Source of the DNA: Pyrococcus sp. NA2
Lineage (GTDB): Archaea; Methanobacteriota_B; Thermococci; Thermococcales; Thermococcaceae
Assembly (NCBI RefSeq): GCF_000211475.1
Contig: NC_015474.1
Location: 186,001 to 250,000 of the forward strand
Length of the DNA stretch: 64,000 bases
Direction: 5' to 3'
The notes beneath the pieces were generated by a model. It had not been told where the DNA came from, searched no databases, and was given only the letters and a program-made list of their open reading frames with translations. Below, piece by piece: positions 27,008 to 35,950 of the stretch. Position 1 is the first letter of the stretch, and each line of letters begins with the position of its first letter. Made by a program: the position numbers and the translations under genes.

Positions 27008-27724
27008 ATGATTAAGGTAGTATTCTTTGACTTGGATGACACCATAGTCGATACTAGTAAGCTAGCTGAAATAGCTAGAAGGAATGCCATAGAGAATATG
27101 ATAAGGCATGGCTTGCCAGTTGATTTTGATACCGCATATTCCGAGCTAATGGAACTAATTAAAGAATACGGAAGTAACTTTCCATACCACTTTGATTACT
27201 TGCTAAGAAGGTTGGATCTCCCTTACAACCCAAAGTGGGTGTCTGCTGGGGTTATAGCTTACCATAATACAAAGTTCGCTTATCTTAGAGAAGTTCCTGG
27301 GGCCAGGAAGACCTTAATTAAGTTAAGGGAGCTTGGATATAGATTAGGAATAATAACCGATGGCAACCCAGTTAAGCAGTGGGAGAAGATATTAAGGTTA
27401 GAGCTAGATGACTTCTTTGAGCACGTAATAATTTCCGACTTTGAAGGTGTCAAGAAGCCCCATCCAAAGATATTTAGAAAGGCCCTGCACGCCTTTAATG
27501 TGAAGCCAGAGGAAGCAGTTATGGTTGGAGACAGGTTGTATTCAGATATTTATGGAGCAAAGAGAGTCGGCATGAAGACCGTGTGGTTTAGATACGGAAA
27601 ATATTCTAACGAAGAACTCGAATATAGGGAGTACGCTGATTATGAGATTGAAAGGCTAGAAGATCTTGTGGAGGTGCTAACTCGTGAAAACAGTTCAAAT
27701 AAGGAGGTTCATCCTTCTAGATAA
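27008..27724 (+). CDS. HAD superfamily phosphatase (TIGR02253-like)
   Basis: 238 residues from the ATG at 27008 ([16 protein letters not shown]). HAD motif I is DLDDT with nucleophile Asp8, motif II is the T in IITDG, motif III is KKPHPKIF with its Lys, and motif IV is [12 protein letters not shown]. It probably removes phosphate from a small metabolite; the helical cap at residues 15-90 would select the substrate. The frame extends 15 codons upstream without family support. It overlaps the ASCH gene by 41 bp. Confidence 0.88.
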   Translation: MIKVVFFDLDDTIVDTSKLAEIARRNAIENMIRHGLPVDFDTAYSELMELIKEYGSNFPYHFDYLLRRLDLPYNPKWVSAGVIAYHNTKFAYLREVPGARKTLIKLRELGYRLGIITDGNPVKQWEKILRLELDDFFEHVIISDFEGVKKPHPKIFRKALHAFNVKPEEAVMVGDRLYSDIYGAKRVGMKTVWFRYGKYSNEELEYREYADYEIERLEDLVEVLTRENSSNKEVHPSR

Positions 27725-28250
27725 TAAATACAAGTCAAAGATAATAAAGGGAGAGAAAGTGACCACCATTAGATTCGGGAAATATGAGGCCAAACCAGGT
27801 AGTGAGGTCTATATAGTTATAACGCCAAGTGATACGGCGATAGCGAAGGCCATTATAAAGGACATCAGGACTAAGAAGGTCAAAGAGTTGAACAACGAGG
27901 ATGCAAGGCTCGATGGCTTCTCAGATGTTAAGGAACTTGTGAGGGAATTATCGAAGATTTATGGAGACCTTTACGGGGAAGATGAAGTTACGATAATAGA
28001 ATTTGAAAATGTAAGGCCTCTAAAAGAGGGAATACCCCTAAAGCTACTCAAAGGACTTAATTACAGAGATCCTTACGAGATTGCAAGGCTTGCCCTAGAG
28101 AACCTAGAGTTGACGGAGGATGTCAAGGTTATACTCCACAAGATAAACGAGGAAGGGTTAAGGGAAGCGGCTAAAAGATTCGGACCAAAGAGAGTTCAGC
28201 AAGCACTGTTAAAGGCATATCATTCCCTGTATGAGAGGGGCATCATATGA
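27684..28250 (+). CDS. ASCH domain protein
   Basis: 188 residues. The ASCH fold (PUA-like, RNA or nucleotide binding) occupies the first 115: conserved [18 protein letters not shown] as [14 protein letters not shown], then [10 protein letters not shown] and an [11 protein letters not shown] strand. The C-terminal part is helical. The GTG start is 7 nt after GGAGGTG. Role unknown; a link to RNA or coenzyme chemistry is typical of the fold. Confidence 0.8.
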   Translation: MKTVQIRRFILLDNKYKSKIIKGEKVTTIRFGKYEAKPGSEVYIVITPSDTAIAKAIIKDIRTKKVKELNNEDARLDGFSDVKELVRELSKIYGDLYGEDEVTIIEFENVRPLKEGIPLKLLKGLNYRDPYEIARLALENLELTEDVKVILHKINEEGLREAAKRFGPKRVQQALLKAYHSLYERGII

Positions 28251-28813
28251 GAAAGCTTGTTATTCTTGGAATTACCTCCTTCACAATAGGAGTACTTGAA
28301 GGAATTGGGGCATTTAATGGCATAAATACAATTGTAAACGAATATGCACCCCAGGGAAATTACATAGTTTCAGCATTAACTAAGCTCGGAGATACCAGTG
28401 TAGTCTTAATTATAATAACACTAACAATCCTACTTAAAGCTAGAAGAGAGAAGATCGACATTGTAAGACCCTATCTATCCTTTTTCCTGGTCTTGGCAAC
28501 TGTTGGTGTATTAAAAGTTGCCTATGGAATACCTAGGCCAAGTTCATACGGAAGTGGAATAGCTTCCTACGCTTTTCCCTCCGGACATGCTGCAAAAACT
28601 TCTATGCTTGCCAATTATTTGGGGGATCTTTGGCCGAGGTTTAAGCTAGTTTTCTACATAATTCCACTGATAGTTGGAGCTACGAGAATACTACTTCATG
28701 TCCATTGGTTTAGCGATGTCCTCTTTGGCGTATTTTATGGGGCATTCATAGATGAGGCCGTGAAAGAGGTGATTAAAAGATGGGTTTCCTCGAGATCCTA
28801 TTACTCTCACTGA
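28247..28813 (+). CDS. PAP2 family membrane phosphatase
   Basis: 188 residues with about five hydrophobic segments. The three PAP2 motifs are present: KVAYGIPRP (about residue 90), FPSGHAAKT (about 111-119, catalytic His) and ATRILLHVHWFSDVL (second catalytic His). It is probably an outer-face phosphatase for polyprenyl diphosphate or phospholipid, recycling lipid carriers. Its start overlaps the ASCH stop by 4 bp. Confidence 0.9.
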   Translation: MRKLVILGITSFTIGVLEGIGAFNGINTIVNEYAPQGNYIVSALTKLGDTSVVLIIITLTILLKARREKIDIVRPYLSFFLVLATVGVLKVAYGIPRPSSYGSGIASYAFPSGHAAKTSMLANYLGDLWPRFKLVFYIIPLIVGATRILLHVHWFSDVLFGVFYGAFIDEAVKEVIKRWVSSRSYYSH

Positions 28814-29241
28814 TACCAACGTTAGAGGGGAGATATGCAATAATTTATGGACTTGCAAGGGGATATCCCCTTCATGAGGCATTACTAGCCTCAGTATTAG
28901 GAGTTTTCATTCTCTCAATTATCCTACCAAAGATTCTACCTTTCATAGATGTTATAGTGGCCAAACTAGAGGGAAGTAAGCTTAATTCCTTGGCAAGACT
29001 GTATTTGATCTACGTCAACAGGGCAAGGAGAAAGGCCAAACCATACGTTGAAAAATGGGGGTTTATAGGATTGATGATCTTCGTTGCGATACCACTCCCT
29101 GGAACAGGCGTATGGACGGGAGCTATAGCTTCATACATTCTTGGAATAAGAGAGAAAACGGCAATTCCAGCCTTGTTGTTAGGAGGATTGGTCAGTATAG
29201 TATTAACGATGCTACCCACGATCGGATATCTAAAAATTTGA
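28780..29241 (+). CDS. COG2426 small multidrug-export-like membrane protein
   Basis: 153 residues, about four membrane segments. Features of the family include the early PTLEGRYAI loop, with Glu and Arg in a membrane-adjacent position, and FVAIPLPGTGVWTGA late in the sequence. Function is not established despite the family name. It overlaps the PAP2 gene by 34 bp and ends the operon. Confidence 0.75.
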   Translation: MGFLEILLLSLIPTLEGRYAIIYGLARGYPLHEALLASVLGVFILSIILPKILPFIDVIVAKLEGSKLNSLARLYLIYVNRARRKAKPYVEKWGFIGLMIFVAIPLPGTGVWTGAIASYILGIREKTAIPALLLGGLVSIVLTMLPTIGYLKI

Positions 29242-29242
29242 A

Positions 29243-30295
29243 TCAGGAAGAGGCGAGGGCACAAGTCTTTGGCTGATAAGCATAGTTAAACGCTTCAGGA
29301 TGAATGAAGTAAGCTAGTTCCTCTAAGCCGAGCACTATCCTTGGTCCTGGTCTTGAGATTAAGTTGTCATCACTTATCATGTAAACCCTACCAGTCTTAA
29401 AGGCGGTAGTCTTTGCCAGGGGACTCTTGCATAAGTCCTCCAAAGATATTCCAGCATGAGCCGAGTATATTATCACTTCAGGATCTCTAGCAACTATGTC
29501 CTCAGCACTAACAGTCTTCCACCCACTGACATCATGGAATATATTTTCTCCTCCCGCCAGGTAAATTAGGCTGTCTATGAATGTTCCGTTTCCAGCAGTC
29601 CAATATCCATTCCAGTAACCAACCAGGTAGAAAACCCTTGGTCTTGTGAGGTTACTCGTCTTTGCTTTTACGTCTTCAACTATTGCCTTCATGTAATTCA
29701 CAACGCCTTCAGCTTCTTTTTCCTTATTAACAACCTTTCCTAGCTTTATTATCCACTCATAGATTTCATCTATGTTCTTTGGATCCACTATTATGACCGG
29801 AGCAATCTCCTCCAACTTGTCAAGATACTTTACATGCATGCTCGTCCCTATTATTAAGTCGGGCTTAAGGCTAGCTATGACCTCTATGTTTGGATTGGAG
29901 AATCCTCCTATTACTGTTCTACCTTCCTTAACCCCTGGAGGGAAGTCGTCAAACTTTGTAACTCCAACGACTTTGTCTAAGGCTCCAATGAAATACAGGG
30001 TTTCTGTTATGCTTGGAGCTAGTGAAACTATCCTTTGAGGCTCCTTGGTTATCGTAACTTTCCTACCCAAAGAATCAACGATCGTCAGAGGATAATGAGT
30101 TGGAGCCTTTGTGACAGTTTCCGTGATGGTCTTTGTATAGGTCTCAGTGTAGGTAAGGGTTGATGGTGATGAGGAAGTTGAAGTGGTGCTCGAACCAAGA
30201 GTTGTTGTGGTTGTTGGAGTTATCGCTTGAGAGCCAATGCAACCACTAACAAGGACAATTAAAGCCAGGAAAAGCGGAAGAGCGATTTTCTTCAT
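29243..30295 (-). CDS. Iron-complex/cobalamin ABC transporter substrate-binding lipoprotein (BtuF/FhuD-like)
   Basis: 350 residues. The lipoprotein signal ends VLVSGC (Cys19), then a Thr/Ser-rich linker of about 50 residues. The helical-backbone binding-protein fold is indicated by DSLGRKVTI, QRIVSLAPSITETLYFIG, KPDLIIG and a late GPRIVLGLEELA. It likely binds a corrinoid or ferric chelate. No permease or ATPase gene is adjacent, so it must pair with a transporter elsewhere. Confidence 0.85.
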   Translation of the reverse strand: MKKIALPLFLALIVLVSGCIGSQAITPTTTTTLGSSTTSTSSSPSTLTYTETYTKTITETVTKAPTHYPLTIVDSLGRKVTITKEPQRIVSLAPSITETLYFIGALDKVVGVTKFDDFPPGVKEGRTVIGGFSNPNIEVIASLKPDLIIGTSMHVKYLDKLEEIAPVIIVDPKNIDEIYEWIIKLGKVVNKEKEAEGVVNYMKAIVEDVKAKTSNLTRPRVFYLVGYWNGYWTAGNGTFIDSLIYLAGGENIFHDVSGWKTVSAEDIVARDPEVIIYSAHAGISLEDLCKSPLAKTTAFKTGRVYMISDDNLISRPGPRIVLGLEELAYFIHPEAFNYAYQPKTCALASS

Positions 30296-30320
30296 TTCTT
30301 AACCCTCCTGTGGATTATTC

Positions 30321-30360
30321 GTCCAACTACTTATGCCTATAGTTTAAAAATATTTTGGAC
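30321..30360 (-). promoter_or_regulatory. Promoter of the BtuF-like gene with flanking inverted repeat
   Basis: The element TTTTTAAAC (30342-30350, minus strand) is a likely TATA box. It is enclosed by GTCCAA at 30321-30326 and TTGGAC at 30355-30360, a 6-bp inverted repeat spanning the core promoter. This could be a repressor site (iron or cobalt control is a guess), though 6-bp arms 28 bp apart can occur by chance. Confidence 0.35.
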
Positions 30361-30393
30361 AATATCACCATTTTGAATCAAAAACAGAAAAGA

Positions 30394-30939
30394 TTAGAGA
30401 CCCTTAGCTAGTTCAAAACCCTTGCTAAGAGCTCTTAAATTGATTTCTTCAGTTCCCTTTGGAACTGCGTCAAGAACGGCTTTTTTGATGCTCTCCTTTT
30501 TCACTATACCAGTTAGGCCAACGAAGAGGCCGAGAGTTAAGATGTTCATCGTTAAGCTAAGTCCAGTTGTCTCCTCAGCTATCCTCGTAAGGGGATATGG
30601 ATATATATTCTTCCCCTTCTCCCTTTCCTTATTCCTGTGGGGAACTAAATCTTCCTCTATTATAACTAACCCTCCATCCTTTACGAGGCCCAGATACTTA
30701 TCATAAGCCTGCTGGCTTAATAGGATAGCATAATCGGGCTCTATTACCTTTGGATAGTCTATTGGTTCATCGCTTATAACAACCTCCGCCCTACTCGCTC
30801 CTCCTCTGGACTCTGGACCATAGGCTTGAGTCTGAACCGCATAATACCCTTCATAAACGGCAGCAGCCCTTCCTAGAATGACACTTGCAAGTATTACACC
30901 TTGACCTCCGAATCCTCCTATCAGAATCTCCCTTCTCAA
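30394..30939 (-). CDS. 2-oxoacid:ferredoxin oxidoreductase gamma subunit, second set
   Basis: 181 residues. Family motifs are GGFGGQGVILAS near the N-terminus, SRGGASRAEVVIS and PLTRIAEETTGL. The TTG at 30939 overlaps the beta stop (TTGA) and lies 5-6 nt after GGGGTGG; a GTG three codons earlier is the alternative. It forms one complex with the beta and alpha genes upstream. The substrate is unknown: this trio matches the arrangement of the uncharacterised second set next to the 2-oxoglutarate enzyme in P. furiosus. Confidence 0.85.
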   Translation of the reverse strand: MRREILIGGFGGQGVILASVILGRAAAVYEGYYAVQTQAYGPESRGGASRAEVVISDEPIDYPKVIEPDYAILLSQQAYDKYLGLVKDGGLVIIEEDLVPHRNKEREKGKNIYPYPLTRIAEETTGLSLTMNILTLGLFVGLTGIVKKESIKKAVLDAVPKGTEEINLRALSKGFELAKGL

Positions 30940-31781
30940 ACTTCCCACCCCATCATCTTCTTGGCCCTCTTCTTGTATTCCTCATATTCTCTAACTAAAC
31001 CGGGCCTATCCCTATCAACGAATTCTCCAATGATTATTTTGCCCTCAAGCTCCTCTGGTTTCATCTTCTTGGCCTTTTCTATTGGAACGGTTATCTTCTG
31101 ATACCACTTTATTATCTCTGGCGCCGTCTTCATCCTGTTCCTTCTTCCAAAGCTTATCGGGCATGGAGAGAGGAACTCCACTAAGCTGAACCCCTCTTTC
31201 TGAAGGGCCTTCTTTATGCTATTAATTCCCTGTATGTAGTTGAAGACTGTCCATCTTGCCACATAGTTTGCTCCAGCTGCAACAGCTAGCTGGGCTATAT
31301 CAAATGGATTCTCGAATTGACCATAGGGAGCGGTAGTTCCCCTCAACCCCTTTGGCGTAGTTGGAGCAACCTGTCCTCCCGTCATTCCATACGTGAAGTT
31401 ATTGATTAGTATGACGGTAACGTCGAGGTTCCTCCTTATCGCATGTATGAAGTGGTTCCCGCCTATTGCTGCAGCGTCTCCATCTCCCATGAAGGCTATT
31501 ATCTTGAGCTCTGGATTTGCCAACTTTATTCCAGTGGCGAATGCCAAAGCCCTTCCATGGGTTGTGTGGAGACCATCAAAGTTGACAAATCCGGGAACTC
31601 TCGAAGAACATCCGATGCCACTCACCCAAACTATCTTATCTGGATCAAGTTTCAACTCATCTATAGCCCTTAAGGTGTATTGAAGTACGGAGCCTATCCC
31701 ACAACCAGGACAAAAGATCGTTGGAAGCATGTCCTTTCTAAGATACTTATCCCTGATCTCGTAAGCTGAGACTAGTCTCAC
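30936..31781 (-). CDS. 2-oxoacid:ferredoxin oxidoreductase beta subunit, second set
   Basis: 281 residues. The TPP-binding subunit shows CPGCGIGSVL (about residues 24-33), GIGCSSRVPGF, the Mg/TPP motif GDGDAAAIGGNHF (about 97), NNFTYGMTGGQ and a late Cys in SPCPISFGRRN. It has the cysteine pattern for one [4Fe-4S] cluster. The GTG start overlaps the alpha stop by 4 bp. Confidence 0.92.
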   Translation of the reverse strand: MRLVSAYEIRDKYLRKDMLPTIFCPGCGIGSVLQYTLRAIDELKLDPDKIVWVSGIGCSSRVPGFVNFDGLHTTHGRALAFATGIKLANPELKIIAFMGDGDAAAIGGNHFIHAIRRNLDVTVILINNFTYGMTGGQVAPTTPKGLRGTTAPYGQFENPFDIAQLAVAAGANYVARWTVFNYIQGINSIKKALQKEGFSLVEFLSPCPISFGRRNRMKTAPEIIKWYQKITVPIEKAKKMKPEELEGKIIIGEFVDRDRPGLVREYEEYKKRAKKMMGWEV

Positions 31782-32935
31782 CTCATATCCCTCCTTATGA
31801 ATTCAACGATCTCAACTGGAGTGTGAACCTCTCCACCAATCTTGCTGATCAGTTTAACCTCAGCCTTACCATTTGCCCCTTCTCTAACTAGATGGTAGAG
31901 CTGTCCAAGATTCATCTCAGGAACGTAAATTCTCTCAACCTTCTCCGCTATCTTCTCAATGAACTCAAAATCGAAGGGCCAGATCGTGTTTATCTTTACG
32001 AGTCCAGCCCTAATTCCTTCCCTTCTAAGATCCCTGACAGCTCTTAGAGCTGACCTAGCAACTATCCCTGTTGTTATTATCGCGATCTCTGCATCCTCAA
32101 TTTCCTTAACCTCATAGTCAAATATGTCTTTCTTGTTCTTCTCAATCTTTTCCACTATCCTCCTTATTATCCTCTCATGAACTTCCCGCTCGACGGTTCT
32201 CGGTCTCCCCCTTTCGTCGTGGGTTAGACCAGTAACATAAGTCCTGTAACCCTTTCCAAAGATAGGCATTGGTGGTACTCCATCTCCATGAGGATCCCCG
32301 AAGGGTAGCTCAGCCTCTTCCTCATTCTGGGGTAACTTTCTGTTAACTATCTCTATCTCATCAGGATTTGGAATGTAGACTCTCTCCCTCATGTGTCCTA
32401 CTTCAGCATCGCTTAGCAATATCACCGGCGTTCTGTACTTTTCTGCTAAGTTAAATGCTCTTATCGTGAAATCGAAGGCTTCCTGAACTGTTGACGGGCT
32501 TAGAACTATCAGGGAATGATCCCCGTGAGTTCCCCATATTGACTGCATTATATCTCCCTGGGATGGTAAAGTTGGTTGGCCAGTTGAAGGACCTCCCCTT
32601 TGCACGTCCACTATCACTATAGGAGTTTCAGTCATTACAGCGTAACCTATGTTCTCCTGCATTAGGCTAAAGCCGGGACCAGAAGTAGCTGTCATGGCCT
32701 TAACTCCGGCCCAAGAGGCCCCAATTATTGCAGCTATGCTGGCTATCTCATCCTCCATCTGAATCACAACACCATCAACAAGCGGCATGTAGAGAGCCAT
32801 GGCCTCAAATATCTCACTTGCAGGTGTTATTGGATAACCTGCATAGAAACGACAACCGGCAAGAATTGCAGCTCTGGCTATGGCCTCATCTCCCTGGATG
32901 AAATCTGCTGTTCCTACAGGAAATGGATATTTCAT
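31778..32935 (-). CDS. 2-oxoacid:ferredoxin oxidoreductase alpha subunit, second set
   Basis: 385 residues. Motifs: GCRFYAGYPITPASEI (about 28-43), ATSGPGFSLMQENIG, GPSTGQPTLPSQGD and GDPHGDGVPPMP. It pairs with the downstream beta and gamma genes. Two stretches of its DNA are identical to the paralogous alpha gene: 89 nt at 32613-32701 and 46 nt at 32265-32310. It overlaps the korC stop by 4 bp. Confidence 0.92.
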   Translation of the reverse strand: MKYPFPVGTADFIQGDEAIARAAILAGCRFYAGYPITPASEIFEAMALYMPLVDGVVIQMEDEIASIAAIIGASWAGVKAMTATSGPGFSLMQENIGYAVMTETPIVIVDVQRGGPSTGQPTLPSQGDIMQSIWGTHGDHSLIVLSPSTVQEAFDFTIRAFNLAEKYRTPVILLSDAEVGHMRERVYIPNPDEIEIVNRKLPQNEEEAELPFGDPHGDGVPPMPIFGKGYRTYVTGLTHDERGRPRTVEREVHERIIRRIVEKIEKNKKDIFDYEVKEIEDAEIAIITTGIVARSALRAVRDLRREGIRAGLVKINTIWPFDFEFIEKIAEKVERIYVPEMNLGQLYHLVREGANGKAEVKLISKIGGEVHTPVEIVEFIRRDMR

Positions 32936-33444
32936 TTGGAACCCACCTCTAACCCCTTTCTAAATGCCTTTATGTTTATCTCCTCAGTCCCTCTAGGAAC
33001 TCTCCTCCTTATAGCTTCTTCAACGCTCTCAGGTTTCACGATTCTTGTTTTTGCTATCAAATAACCTAAAGCCACCATATTCACTGTTAAAGCCAATCCT
33101 GTCGTTTCCTCAGCTATCCTAGTGAATGGAGCTCCAACGAACTCTCTATCTGGCTTAACGAGATCTGTATCTATTATCAGCAATCCATCAGGCTTAAGCT
33201 TTGACTTTGCCGTTTCATAACCTAACTGATGTAGAGCAACGAGGACATCGGCGTTGGTAACCATCAGGTCATATATCTCCTCCTCAGAGATTATAACATC
33301 GGCAATTGAGTGCCCTCCCCTTGATGCTGAACTGTAGTCCTGGGTTTGAAGAACCTTAAGTCCTTCTATAGCAGCAGCTTCTCCCAGGATGACACCAGCT
33401 AAAACAACTCCTTGACCTCCAATTCCTGCAAATCTGATCTGCAT
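32932..33444 (-). CDS. korC: 2-oxoglutarate:ferredoxin oxidoreductase gamma subunit
   Basis: 170 residues from the ATG at 33444, chosen for the GGTGA site about 6 nt upstream (a GTG three codons earlier overlaps that site). Motifs are FAGIGGQGVVLAG, SRGGHSIADVIIS and PFTRIAEETTGL. It completes the first complex (delta-alpha-beta-gamma), whose gene order matches the P. furiosus 2-ketoglutarate oxidoreductase. Confidence 0.87.
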   Translation of the reverse strand: MQIRFAGIGGQGVVLAGVILGEAAAIEGLKVLQTQDYSSASRGGHSIADVIISEEEIYDLMVTNADVLVALHQLGYETAKSKLKPDGLLIIDTDLVKPDREFVGAPFTRIAEETTGLALTVNMVALGYLIAKTRIVKPESVEEAIRRRVPRGTEEINIKAFRKGLEVGSK

Positions 33445-33449
33445 CCTCT

Positions 33450-34292
33450 TCACCTCACAAGGCTACTCTGCACATCCCTAATCAACTTGTTTAGCTCCTC
33501 TACGAATTCCGGCCTCCTTCTGTTTACGAACTCACCAATGACGAACTTTCCTTCAAGTTCTTCTTCACTCATGTTCTTTGCCTTATTTATTGGAATGCTA
33601 TTCTTTAAGAACCAACGAAGCATCTCAGCTGGTTCCTTCATCTTGTTCCTCCTTCCGAACTGAACTGGACACTGGGAGATAACTTCAACGAGAGAGAATC
33701 CCTTGGTCGTTAATGCTTTCTTTATGCTCTCTATCAACTGATAGACATGGGCAGTTGTCCATCTCGCGACGTAGGAAGCTCCAGCAGCAGCTACAGTCTC
33801 AGCTATCTTTAGTGGGTGTTCTATATTTCTGTAGGGGGTCGTCGTGGTTATCGCACCGAAAGGAGTCGTTGGAGCAACTTGGCCCCCCGTCATTCCATAG
33901 ATAAAGTTGTTAACCAAAATCACGGTTATATCCACGTTTCTTCTCGCGGCATGTAGCAGGTGATTTCCACCTATACTCGCCAAATCCCCATCGCCACTTA
34001 TGACGACCACATACTTATTAGGCAATCCAACCTTAACACCAGTTGCAAATGCTATGGCCCTACCATGGGTTGTATGAAGGGTATCAGCGAGAAAGTAAGG
34101 AGATGCTATCCAAGCTGAGCATCCTATCCCGCTCACCACGACTATATCCCTTGGGTCTATCTTTAATTGGTCTATTGCGTTAGCAAATGCATTAAGCACT
34201 GTTCCTCCACCACAACCAGGACAGAGAGCTGTAGGAAGAGCTTCCTTACGGAGATACTTAACCATCGGATACTTGGAATATATCTCAGGCAT
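33450..34292 (-). CDS. korB: 2-oxoglutarate:ferredoxin oxidoreductase beta subunit
   Basis: 280 residues from the ATG at 34292, which overlaps the alpha stop (ATGA). Motifs: LCPGCGGGTVLNAF (about 23-36), GIGCSAWIASPYF, the TPP motif GDGDLASIGGNHLL, NNFIYGMTGGQ and SQCPVQFGRRN. It transfers electrons from the TPP-bound intermediate to an Fe-S cluster. Confidence 0.92.
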   Translation of the reverse strand: MPEIYSKYPMVKYLRKEALPTALCPGCGGGTVLNAFANAIDQLKIDPRDIVVVSGIGCSAWIASPYFLADTLHTTHGRAIAFATGVKVGLPNKYVVVISGDGDLASIGGNHLLHAARRNVDITVILVNNFIYGMTGGQVAPTTPFGAITTTTPYRNIEHPLKIAETVAAAGASYVARWTTAHVYQLIESIKKALTTKGFSLVEVISQCPVQFGRRNKMKEPAEMLRWFLKNSIPINKAKNMSEEELEGKFVIGEFVNRRRPEFVEELNKLIRDVQSSLVR

Positions 34293-35482
34293 CACACAAC
34301 ACCCCTAATCTCCTTCAATATCTCCTCAACGGTCAGGGGAATTCCACCGATCTTATTAATTCCCTTGAGTAGCACATCATCGTTAACAAAGCGCTGAACC
34401 TCAAGTATCATCTGGCCAAGGTTCATTTCAGGAACTAGAATGGCCCTCACATTCCTACCTAGTTCCCTAATCCTATCCCCAGGAAATGGATGAACGGTCT
34501 TTGGAACGAAGAGACCTACTTTAATACCCTCCTTCCTAGCCCTCAGAACAGCCCCCAGGGAGGGCCTTGCAGAAACTCCCCAACTCACAACGAGGATCTC
34601 GGCATCATCCGTGTAGTACTCTTCGTATTTTTCGTAAACATGTTTGTTCTTCTCTATCTTCCTGTGTATCCTTCTCACTAACCTGTCGTGAACCTCTTGA
34701 GTGTAAACATCTCTTAAACCATTTTCCTTATGCGTTGAACCCGTTACATGCGTGAAGTAGCCATGACCAAAGAGGGGCATTGGTGGTACTCCATCTCCAT
34801 GAGGATCCCCGAAGGGTAGCTTGGCCTCTTCCTCATTCTGAGGTAACTTCCTATAGACTATTTCAACCTCTTCAGGATCTGGAATCCTTATCTGTTCTCT
34901 CGTATGAGCGAGAATACCATCAAATAATACAACAACAGGTGTTCTCAATCTTTCAGCAATGTTAAAAGCTCTAATCGTCTCCCAGAACGCATCTTCAACG
35001 CTTACGGGTGAAACTGCAACTATTGGATGGTCGCCATGTGTGCCCCATCTGGCCTGGAAAAAGTCTCCCTGGGCCCCTTTCGTAGCTTGCCCTGTTGATG
35101 GCCCACTTCTCTGGACATCTACAATCACTATAGGAGTTTCAGTCATTACAGCGTAACCTATGTTCTCCTGCATTAGGCTAAAGCCGGGACCAGAAGTAGC
35201 TGTCATGGCCTTGAGACCCGTCCATGAAGCTCCAATCATTGCAGCTATGCTCGCTATCTCATCCTCCATTTGCAGATAGTACCCTCCAACCTTTGGAAGC
35301 TCTCTGGCCATTGTCTCCGCTATTTCACTTGATGGAGTTATTGGATAACCAGCATAGAAGCGACAACCGGCAAAGATTGCACCATAAGCTACAGCTTCAT
35401 CTCCCATCATAAAATAGTTCCCTGGTTTGTAGAGTTTTCTCAAAAGTTCTATCTGCTCGGGCTCGTCTCCTCTAATTATCAT
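34292..35482 (-). CDS. korA: 2-oxoglutarate:ferredoxin oxidoreductase alpha subunit
   Basis: 396 residues. It shares GCRFYAGYPITPSSEI, ATSGPGFSLMQENIG, GPSTGQATKGAQGD and GDPHGDGVPPMP with the second-set alpha subunit, and has a 12-residue longer N-terminus. DNA blocks at 35124-35212 and 34776-34821 are identical to the paralogue. The ATG has GGTGG upstream. It lies 3 bp after the ferredoxin subunit. Confidence 0.92.
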   Translation of the reverse strand: MIIRGDEPEQIELLRKLYKPGNYFMMGDEAVAYGAIFAGCRFYAGYPITPSSEIAETMARELPKVGGYYLQMEDEIASIAAMIGASWTGLKAMTATSGPGFSLMQENIGYAVMTETPIVIVDVQRSGPSTGQATKGAQGDFFQARWGTHGDHPIVAVSPVSVEDAFWETIRAFNIAERLRTPVVVLFDGILAHTREQIRIPDPEEVEIVYRKLPQNEEEAKLPFGDPHGDGVPPMPLFGHGYFTHVTGSTHKENGLRDVYTQEVHDRLVRRIHRKIEKNKHVYEKYEEYYTDDAEILVVSWGVSARPSLGAVLRARKEGIKVGLFVPKTVHPFPGDRIRELGRNVRAILVPEMNLGQMILEVQRFVNDDVLLKGINKIGGIPLTVEEILKEIRGVV

Positions 35483-35485
35483 GAC

Positions 35486-35755
35486 CTACCACCTTACGGC
35501 AATTGCAAAATCTGGACAGAGTAGTTCACAGAGCTTACACCTCACGCATTTTTCAACATGCAGGGGGACTGGATAATGAACGCCCTTTTCGCTTAGCTCC
35601 TTGCTCCATTCAAAAACCTTCCTGGGACACATTTCCACACAGATGCCACAACCCTTACATAGAAAAGTATCAACACTTATCTCTGTTGTCTTTGTTTTCC
35701 CTATAACTAGGTATCCATCCCTCTTAACTTCTGTTTGAACGTCCGAATCCACCAC
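35486..35755 (-). CDS. korD: 2-oxoglutarate:ferredoxin oxidoreductase delta (ferredoxin) subunit
   Basis: 89 residues with two [4Fe-4S] motifs: CKGCGICVEMCPRKVF (about 33-48) and CVRCKLCELLCPDFA (about 69-83). It passes electrons from the complex to soluble ferredoxin. The GTG start follows GGGGGTC. It is the only ferredoxin subunit for the two tandem complexes, so it may serve both, or the second set may use another. Confidence 0.92.
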   Translation of the reverse strand: MVDSDVQTEVKRDGYLVIGKTKTTEISVDTFLCKGCGICVEMCPRKVFEWSKELSEKGVHYPVPLHVEKCVRCKLCELLCPDFAIAVRW

Positions 35756-35773
35756 TTATGACCCCCATTTGAT

Positions 35774-35800
35774 GTTTACATTTGTAAACATTTAAATCTT
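35774..35800 (-). promoter_or_regulatory. kor operon promoter and perfect palindromic operator
   Basis: TGTTTACA-TT-TGTAAACA at 35774-35791 is a perfect 8+2+8 bp inverted repeat. It abuts the TATA-like AGATTTAAAT (35791-35800, minus strand) on its downstream side, where it would cover the transcription start. This is a typical archaeal repressor position. The remaining intergenic bases up to ftsY (35801-35950) hold no recognisable gene. Confidence 0.65.
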
Positions 35801-35950
35801 TTGTAGATGGTCATCAATGTCCAGAAAAAGAAAAGACGAACAAATAATTTCATGCCTGAAAAATTATCAAAATTTTTGAACATTCGGAGGATTTCTTGTG
35901 GAAGGGAATGTTAATTAAGGTTCATAAAACATTTCAGGGAGGGATGAAAC

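Noticed and set aside
35774-35791. SurR-type GTTnnnAAC site at the kor operator
   Set aside because: The palindrome reads GTTTACATTTGTAAAC and does not contain GTT and AAC at a 3-nt spacing.
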